DNA from: Chloroflexota bacterium
GTDB lineage: Bacteria; Chloroflexota; Limnocylindria; P2-11E
Assembly (NCBI GenBank): GCA_005889275.1
Contig: VBFI01000063.1
Location: forward strand, 1-35,536
DNA: 35,536 nucleotides
Direction of reading: 5' to 3'
In this document: one piece after another, positions 31,127 through 35,536 of the stretch
How the letters are laid out: each line of letters opens with the position of its first letter
Numbering within the stretch: the first letter of the stretch is position 1
Translations under genes and position numbers: made by a program
The notes under the pieces: generated by a model
What the model was told of the DNA's origin: nothing
The model's database searches: none
What the model saw: the letters and a program-made list of their open reading frames with translations, nothing else

Positions 31127-31465
31127 TTATGTCGCCTGCCTGCCTCTCGCGATGAGCTCGGCGACTTTCTGTCCGCCCTTCTTGCCGATCTCCTCGAAAT
31201 GCTCGTGGCCGTATTTCTCGGAGACCGTGTCGCCGCCGATCTTTCCGATGCGACCGTAGAAGCGCGGCCCGTAAAGCTCTTTCACCTTCTGCCCGCCCTG
31301 CTTGCCGATCTGCTCGTAGAAGTCCGAGCCGTGACGTTGCGCGGTCGTCTTACCGCCCTTCTTTCCGATCTGCTCGTAGAACTCCGGTCCATGACGTTGC
31401 GCGGTCGTCGCGCCTCCACGGCGGCCCGCCTCGGCCACAGTCATCGCGCCTTTGTTCCGCGACAT
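31127..31465 (-). CDS. KGG-repeat stress protein (GsiB/YciG-like)
   Basis: 112 aa from ATG 31465 with an AAAGGGG ribosome binding site. Five units begin GRRGG, GKKGG, GKQGG, GKIGG and GKKGG at residues 14, 34, 54, 74 and 94, an exact 20-residue period, each followed by a helix-like segment such as AQRHGPEFYEQI. This is the stress-induced KGG repeat (PF10685) of B. subtilis GsiB and E. coli YciG. It is hydrophilic and probably cytosolic, made under starvation or desiccation by analogy. The exact activity of the family is not known. Confidence 0.93.
   Translation of the reverse strand: MSRNKGAMTVAEAGRRGGATTAQRHGPEFYEQIGKKGGKTTAQRHGSDFYEQIGKQGGQKVKELYGPRFYGRIGKIGGDTVSEKYGHEHFEEIGKKGGQKVAELIARGRQAT
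31166..31426 (-). repeat. 60-bp coding tandem repeat of the KGG protein
   Basis: Four full 60-bp units plus a partial one encode the 20-residue KGG repeats. Adjacent units are still similar at DNA level, for instance the two GACGTTGCGCGGTCGT-bearing copies near 31332 and 31392, which implies recent expansion or homogenisation. Confidence 0.8.
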
Positions 31466-31602
31466 CGCTCTACCCCTTTATCGCGCGCCCAGTCGGCCGC
31501 AAGCCTCGCGGGCTAGGTGGCGCTGGGTGGCTGCAAGTCCCATGCCATCGCTCGTCCGGCCGGTCACTGCGCGGGCGTCCAGGCGGACGGTCGGAGGACG
31601 TT

Positions 31603-32199
31603 TTAGCTGCCGACGCGCATGGAAAGCGTGCAGAGGTCGGGGCAGCCGAGCGCGTGTCGCGTCGCGTTCGAAAGGTCGAGCGCGCGCCCGGCGATGTAGG
31701 GCCCGCGGTCGATGACCGGGACGCTCACGCTTCGTCCGCCATACGTGAGCGTGAGCACCGTCCCGCAGGGAAGCGTGCGATGCGCGACGCCCAGGATCTC
31801 CGGCGTGTAGGTCTGACCGCACGCGGTCCGGTTCCCGTAGAAGCCGGGCCCGTACCACGACGCGAGCACGATGCCGGCGACCGGTGGAGGCTCGAGCGAG
31901 GGCAGCACGATCGGAGGTGGCGGCGCGAAAGTCCTCGCCGGCGGCGAAGGTGCGACCGGTGCCGCCGCCGGTTCGGGCGCGGGCTCGGGTGCGTTTTCGC
32001 GTCCCGCGACTATTTCCGGTATCACACCGTCGCGAACGCGGCTCGCGCCGCGCGCGATCCCCTGCACGCCCGCCGGTTCGTACACGGATGCGACCGACAC
32101 CGGCGCGGCGCGGCGCGCCGCCGAGCCGCCGACGAACGGCACGGCCAGCACAAAGGCAAACGCAAACACGCCCGCACGCGCGAGTGGCTCCCCGACCAT
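31603..32199 (-). CDS. RlpA-like double-psi beta-barrel protein, exported
   Basis: 198 aa from ATG 32199; longer starts up to 32274 add only arginine-rich sequence. A signal-like segment (RAGVFAFAFVLAVPFVGG) is followed by a Pro/Ala-rich linker (about residues 65-105) and a C-terminal DPBB domain: LASWYGPGFYGNRTACGQTY, GVAHRTLPCGTVLTL, PVIDRGPYIAGRALDLS. The His of AHRTLP and the Asp residues of IDRGP and ALDLS are present, but the acidic residues after the Gly in the usual GExFD are Gln and Thr here. Two Cys (TACG and LPCG) probably pair, as in actinobacterial forms. It is a wall-binding or lytic protein; activity is uncertain. Confidence 0.85.
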   Translation of the reverse strand: MVGEPLARAGVFAFAFVLAVPFVGGSAARRAAPVSVASVYEPAGVQGIARGASRVRDGVIPEIVAGRENAPEPAPEPAAAPVAPSPPARTFAPPPPIVLPSLEPPPVAGIVLASWYGPGFYGNRTACGQTYTPEILGVAHRTLPCGTVLTLTYGGRSVSVPVIDRGPYIAGRALDLSNATRHALGCPDLCTLSMRVGS

Positions 32200-32351
32200 C
32201 GCGCGCGACTCAGCACGACCGATTCCAGCATGTGTCGAATCTGTGAACACGGCGAACGCGCGCCGACAGCGCATGCGCGGGCGACGCTTGGTGGCTCGGT
32301 CAAATTTCTCGCGATACGAAGTCGTTACGCACCGTTAGACCCGTTACAAGG

Positions 32352-32927
32352 TCACGCGGGAACGGCGATGACGACGAAGCGCGGATCTTCGCGGTTCGGG
32401 CCGGTCGATGTCTGCAGGGTCAATCGTTCGCTCGCGGTCGGCTGCACCCAGCTCGTGTCCTCGGGAGGAACCCGCGGGTGGATCTCGGTGACCAGATAGC
32501 GGAGCGCGGCGCCGCTCGGCGTGCTGATGAAGACCTCGTCGCCGACGCGCGCGTTCCAAAGCGTCAAGAACATGCCACGCCGCGCGTGCGCGTAAAGATA
32601 GGTATTGCTGCCATCGCCCGGGATCGCGGTCCCCGGCAGATGGAACGCGAAGTTCTCGGGAGTCCGCTGGACCACGATGTCGCGCTCGACGTCGCCCTCC
32701 GCGATCGGAAGGTCGATCGAAAGGCGCGGGACCTGGATGCGATATCCCGGCGCGATCGGACCGCTCGTCGCCACCGGCGTCGCGGACGCGTCCGTCGACG
32801 GCGGGCTCGGGGTCGTTGGGGCGCCCGCATCGGTGACGAGGGCCCGTGGTCGCTCGCCGGCGGCGAAGATGACGACACCGAGCGCGATGAGCATCGCGCC
32901 GACGATCGGAAGAGAGAGGCGCCGCAT
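32352..32927 (-). CDS. Sortase-fold protein with the catalytic Cys replaced by Ser
   Basis: 191 aa from ATG 32927. One N-terminal membrane anchor (LPIVGAMLIALGVVIFAAG) and a Ser/Thr/Pro linker precede a sortase beta barrel (about residues 60-191). IQVPRLSIDLPIAEGD is the usual opening, and His114 in NTYLYAHARRG is the active-site His. At the TLxTC position the sequence reads LTLQTSTG, with Ser174 encoded by TCG. Arg179/Arg183 follow. The protein has no Cys at all, so normal transpeptidase chemistry is not possible. It may be a non-catalytic, Ser-based or structural variant. It is divergent from the M24 peptidase gene 26 bp away. The gap 32200-32351 shows nothing recognised. Confidence 0.85.
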   Translation of the reverse strand: MRRLSLPIVGAMLIALGVVIFAAGERPRALVTDAGAPTTPSPPSTDASATPVATSGPIAPGYRIQVPRLSIDLPIAEGDVERDIVVQRTPENFAFHLPGTAIPGDGSNTYLYAHARRGMFLTLWNARVGDEVFISTPSGAALRYLVTEIHPRVPPEDTSWVQPTASERLTLQTSTGPNREDPRFVVIAVPA

Positions 32928-32953
32928 CGGTCTATCCTCGGAGTGCAGGACGG

Positions 32954-34060
32954 ATGCCGACCGAACGACCGAGCTTCGGCGATCGTCGCTCGCGCGCGGC
33001 CGCGAAGCTGCGCGAGCATGACCTTGCCGCATTGCTGCTGACGCCCGGTGCGGACCTCCGCTATCTCTCCGGCTATCAGATCTTCGCGAGCGAGCGGCTC
33101 ACGTGTCTGGTCATCGACCGCGAGGGCACCGCCACGCTCGTCTGCCCCGAGTTCGAGGCGCCGCGCGCGTCCGCGGCCGCGCCGGATCTCTCACGCGCGA
33201 CGTGGAGCGAGACGGAGGATCCCTACGCCCGCGTCGCCTCGCTCATCCGGGGCGCCGGCGGGCTTGCCGTCGCAGACCAGATGTGGGCGGCATTCATGCT
33301 GCGCTTGGAGGGCGCGCTTCCGGAACGAACATTCCGTCTTGCCTCGGAGGTCACGCGCGAGCTCCGTATGCGCAAGGACGCCGGCGAGCGCGATGCGTTG
33401 CGGCGCGCGTCCGAATCCGCGGACCGCGCGTACGCGCGGATCCTCGAGCGCCCGTTCGCGGGTCGCACCGAGCGAGAGATCGGTGCCGACCTCGCGAACC
33501 TGCTTCGCGACGAGGGGCACGATGAAGTCGACTTCACCATCGTCGCCTCCGGGCCGAACGGGGCGTCGCCACATCACGAGACCGGCGAGCGCCGGATCGC
33601 CGACGGCGACACGGTCGTCCTCGACTTCGGCGGCGGGCTCGGCGGGTACCGATCGGACATCACGCGAACGGTCCACGTCGGCCGAGCGATCGATCCCGAG
33701 GAGCGGCGGGTGCACGACATCGTGCGGCGCGCGCAAGAGGCCGGCTACGACTCGGCGCGGGCCGGCGCGCCGGCAGAGGCCGTTGACGCCGCCTCGCGCG
33801 CGGTCATCGACGAAGCGGGCTACGGAGCGTTCTTCATCCACCGGACCGGGCACGGCATCGGACTCGACGGACACGAGCACCCCTACCTCGTGCGCGGGAA
33901 CCGCGAGCCCCTCGAGCCGGGGATGGCCTTCTCGATCGAACCGGGGATCTATCTCGCTGGTCGCTTCGGCGTTCGGATCGAGGACATCGCGATCATCGAC
34001 GACGACGGAGCGGTGCTTCCTCTCAACCGCGCGGACCACGCGTTCGCCACCGTCGGCTAG
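32954..34060 (+). CDS. M24 family aminopeptidase (Xaa-Pro peptidase type)
   Basis: 368 aa from ATG 32954. The N-terminal creatinase-like domain (about 10-130, with LLTPGADLRYLSGY) is followed by the pita-bread domain. Metal ligands are the Asp in VVLDFGGG, the Asp in RSDITRTVHVG, the His in HRTGHGIGLDGHEHP, the Glu in SIEPGIY and the Glu in RIEDIA. The family cleaves N-terminal residues, often before proline. There is no signal peptide, so it is cytosolic. It is followed by two membrane-protein genes 3 bp away and overlapping, probably one transcript. Confidence 0.92.
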   Translation: MPTERPSFGDRRSRAAAKLREHDLAALLLTPGADLRYLSGYQIFASERLTCLVIDREGTATLVCPEFEAPRASAAAPDLSRATWSETEDPYARVASLIRGAGGLAVADQMWAAFMLRLEGALPERTFRLASEVTRELRMRKDAGERDALRRASESADRAYARILERPFAGRTEREIGADLANLLRDEGHDEVDFTIVASGPNGASPHHETGERRIADGDTVVLDFGGGLGGYRSDITRTVHVGRAIDPEERRVHDIVRRAQEAGYDSARAGAPAEAVDAASRAVIDEAGYGAFFIHRTGHGIGLDGHEHPYLVRGNREPLEPGMAFSIEPGIYLAGRFGVRIEDIAIIDDDGAVLPLNRADHAFATVG

Positions 34061-34063
34061 CGC

Positions 34064-34420
34064 GTGCGCTTCGCCCTCGCGGTCGTGGTCGGCGGGATCG
34101 TGCAGATCGTTCCGTACGCGCGCGCGGACACCCCCGCCCTGCTCGCGATCGCGTACGTCATCTTCGCCGCGTTCGGCGCGGGATTCTTCGCTGGAAGGCG
34201 GGAGTGGCTGGCGGGCGCGCTCTCGGTGCTCGTAGGCGCGGCGCTCTATGGGGTCACCAATCAACTCGGCTATCGCACCGGCGGCGGCACGACGCTCGGC
34301 GACTTCCTCACCGCCGAGACGAGCCTCCTCCTCGGCGTCGTTCCCTACGCGTTCCTCGGCGGGCTCGCCGGGTTCGGGGGCGGGGCGCTACGGACGCGCG
34401 TCGTACGGCGGCGACGGTGA
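34064..34420 (+). CDS. Small membrane protein
   Basis: 118 aa from GTG 34064, 3 bp after the M24 gene. Hydrophobic segments are LAVVVGGIVQIVPYA, ALLAIAYVIFAAFGAGFFAG, WLAGALSVLVGAALYGV and LLLGVVPYAFLGGLAGFGGG, suggesting four helices, with a basic C-terminus (RTRVVRRRR). The family is unknown. It overlaps the next gene by GTGA. Confidence 0.7.
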   Translation: MRFALAVVVGGIVQIVPYARADTPALLAIAYVIFAAFGAGFFAGRREWLAGALSVLVGAALYGVTNQLGYRTGGGTTLGDFLTAETSLLLGVVPYAFLGGLAGFGGGALRTRVVRRRR

Positions 34421-34791
34421 GCTGGCCGCGGCTCTTCGCGTCGGTCGCCGCTGGCGCCGTCGGGCTCGCCTTCTGGTGGGCGCTCACCGAGCCGCTGCCG
34501 GTGCCGCCCGCGATCCTCCTCGGGGTCGCCGGCGTCATCCTCTTCTGCGCCGGCCTCGTCGCGGGGAAGGGCGGCGCGGTCGCCGCGCCCGTGGCGCTCC
34601 TCTTCTCGCTGTTCCTCGGCAGCATTCTCGCGACGCAGCTGCATCAGGCGTTTCGACCGCAATCGCCCCCGATCGATGAGTTCAACGCGCTCATCTCGCT
34701 GCACTTCCCGGAGGTGCTCGCGCCGCTCCTCGTCGCGGCGGTCGTCGGCGCGGGGGCGGGCTGGCTCGGCGAGCGTCTCCTCCCGACGTAG
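34417..34791 (+). CDS. Small membrane protein
   Basis: 124 aa from GTG 34417, coupled by a 4-bp overlap to the preceding membrane-protein gene. Segments are FASVAAGAVGLAFWWAL, AILLGVAGVILFCAGLVAG, VAAPVALLFSLFLGSILA and LAPLLVAAVVGAGAGWLG. A periplasmic or loop region is QAFRPQSPPIDEFNALISLHF. It converges on nuoN with 6 bp between stops. The family is unknown; the pair could form a hetero-oligomer. Confidence 0.7.
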   Translation: MSWPRLFASVAAGAVGLAFWWALTEPLPVPPAILLGVAGVILFCAGLVAGKGGAVAAPVALLFSLFLGSILATQLHQAFRPQSPPIDEFNALISLHFPEVLAPLLVAAVVGAGAGWLGERLLPT

Positions 34792-34797
34792 CCGGGT

Positions 34798-35536
34798 TTA
34801 TCGCACGAGCGGGAGGGCGGCCGCCTTCGCCCACTCGTACAGCGAGTTCGGCACGATCCCGAGGACGAGGACCGCGAGCGAGGCGATCCCGAGGCTCGCC
34901 GAAAGGCCGCGCGCGCCGACCACCGGCGGCAGCGCGCCTTCGGGCTCGTACATGTACATGTGCACGACGACGCGAAGGTAGTAGAAGGCGGCGAGCACAG
35001 CGTTGAGCGCGATGACGACGGCGAGCCACGCGAGGCCCGCGTCCAGGACCGGTTGGATCACCACGAACTTCGCGACGAAGCCGATCGTCGGTGGGATGCC
35101 GGTGAGCGAGATGAGGAACACCGCGAACGCGAGCGCGCCGAGAGGCGCGCGGCGCGCGAATCCGTTTAGCTCGTCGAGGGTCGCGCCACGCGTGCCTTCG
35201 AGGTCCAGGTAGAGAAGACACGCGAACGCGCCGAGGTTCATGAGCCCGTAGGCGAAGAGGTAGAAGAGGACCGCGGCGCCGGCGCTCGGGCCGGCCTTCG
35301 CGGCCGCGACCGCCGCGAGGATGTATCCGGTGTGCGCGATGCTCGAGTACGCGAGCATCCGCTTCGTGTTCGTCTGCACGAGGGCGACGATGTTCCCTCC
35401 GGTCATCGTCACCGCGGCGAGGACGGCGAGCACGGCCGCCCAGTCGGCGCCCAGCGGGCCGAGCGCGCCGACGAGGACCCGCAGGATCGCCGCGAACGCC
35501 GCCGCCTTCGGGCCGACCGACATGAACGCGGTCGCC
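34798..35536 (-). CDS. nuoN: NADH-quinone oxidoreductase subunit N (partial, 5' end outside window)
   Basis: The last 245 or so residues are present; the gene continues past the right edge. The Nqo14/NuoN antiporter-like signature starts with ATAFMSVGPKAAAFAA, followed by MTGGNIVALVQTNTKRMLAYSSIAHTGYIL (the Lys and His residues of the proton channel), then YGLMNLGAFACLLYL and SLTGIPPTIGFVAKF. At least five or six membrane helices follow. It is a proton-pumping subunit of respiratory complex I and is usually the last gene of the nuo operon, which fits its end here facing the convergent membrane-protein gene. Confidence 0.95.
   Translation of the reverse strand, partial: ATAFMSVGPKAAAFAAILRVLVGALGPLGADWAAVLAVLAAVTMTGGNIVALVQTNTKRMLAYSSIAHTGYILAAVAAAKAGPSAGAAVLFYLFAYGLMNLGAFACLLYLDLEGTRGATLDELNGFARRAPLGALAFAVFLISLTGIPPTIGFVAKFVVIQPVLDAGLAWLAVVIALNAVLAAFYYLRVVVHMYMYEPEGALPPVVGARGLSASLGIASLAVLVLGIVPNSLYEWAKAAALPLVR

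Noticed and set aside
32200-32351. c-di-AMP (ydaO-type) riboswitch upstream of the RlpA-like gene
   Set aside because: Such elements often precede wall hydrolase genes, but I could not find the conserved core here.

Overview
The window is high-GC bacterial chromosomal DNA with dense operons, frequent 4-bp ATGA/GTGA stop-start overlaps and many GTG or TTG starts. No single gene fixes the taxonomy. The combination fits a Terrabacteria lineage, most likely Chloroflexota (a guess, not proved): Gram-positive-type LexA boxes (GAAC-N4-GTTC), AlkZ-like winged-helix proteins, a collagen-like secreted protein, a Flp pilin, a sortase-fold protein, an actinobacterial-style RlpA domain and a NADH dehydrogenase subunit N.

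Region 1 (1-11580, almost all minus strand) is a purine-nucleotide locus. In transcription order it holds an NAD-dependent sugar epimerase, a zinc-ribbon protein, a YdcF-like protein, purA, a 51-aa membrane peptide, guaB (lacking its CBS domains), guaA, purD, purE, purB, purC, purS and purQ (cut by the window edge). It covers the later de novo steps to IMP and both branches to AMP and GMP. A plus-strand lipoprotein-like metalloprotease sits between purS and purQ.

Region 2 (11580-21450) is a replication and repair region. Two different but complete DnaB-type helicase genes overlap head to tail behind a LexA box. After a converging minus-strand block (mscS, DUF1232, a 59-aa peptide, rplI, an unknown gene) comes a plus-strand operon: lexA, two tandem AlkZ-like DNA-glycosylase candidates and dinB (Pol IV). 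A LexA box lies inside the lexA promoter. I infer a damage-inducible unit that combines base unhooking, translesion synthesis and possibly helicase supply. dinB is followed by a short array of GTGGA repeats resembling DnaA boxes, an unknown 104-aa gene and a strong terminator.

Region 3 (21590-27175) holds tRNA-Asp(GUC), a collagen-like secreted protein with its terminator, a secreted unknown, an orphan Flp pilin, a small membrane protein, a beta-propeller/M23 lipoprotein and a secreted protein.

Region 4 (27172-35536) is mixed: a membrane protein with an apparent frameshift, an amidase, an HD-domain protein, a LuxR-type HTH protein with a zinc-ribbon partner, a 97-aa unknown, a KGG-repeat stress protein with exact 20-residue repeats, an RlpA-like protein, a sortase-fold protein whose catalytic Cys is Ser, an M24 peptidase, two small membrane proteins and the 3' part of nuoN. 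No stretch above 300 bases is without a gene. No insertion sequence, prophage or CRISPR array was seen.
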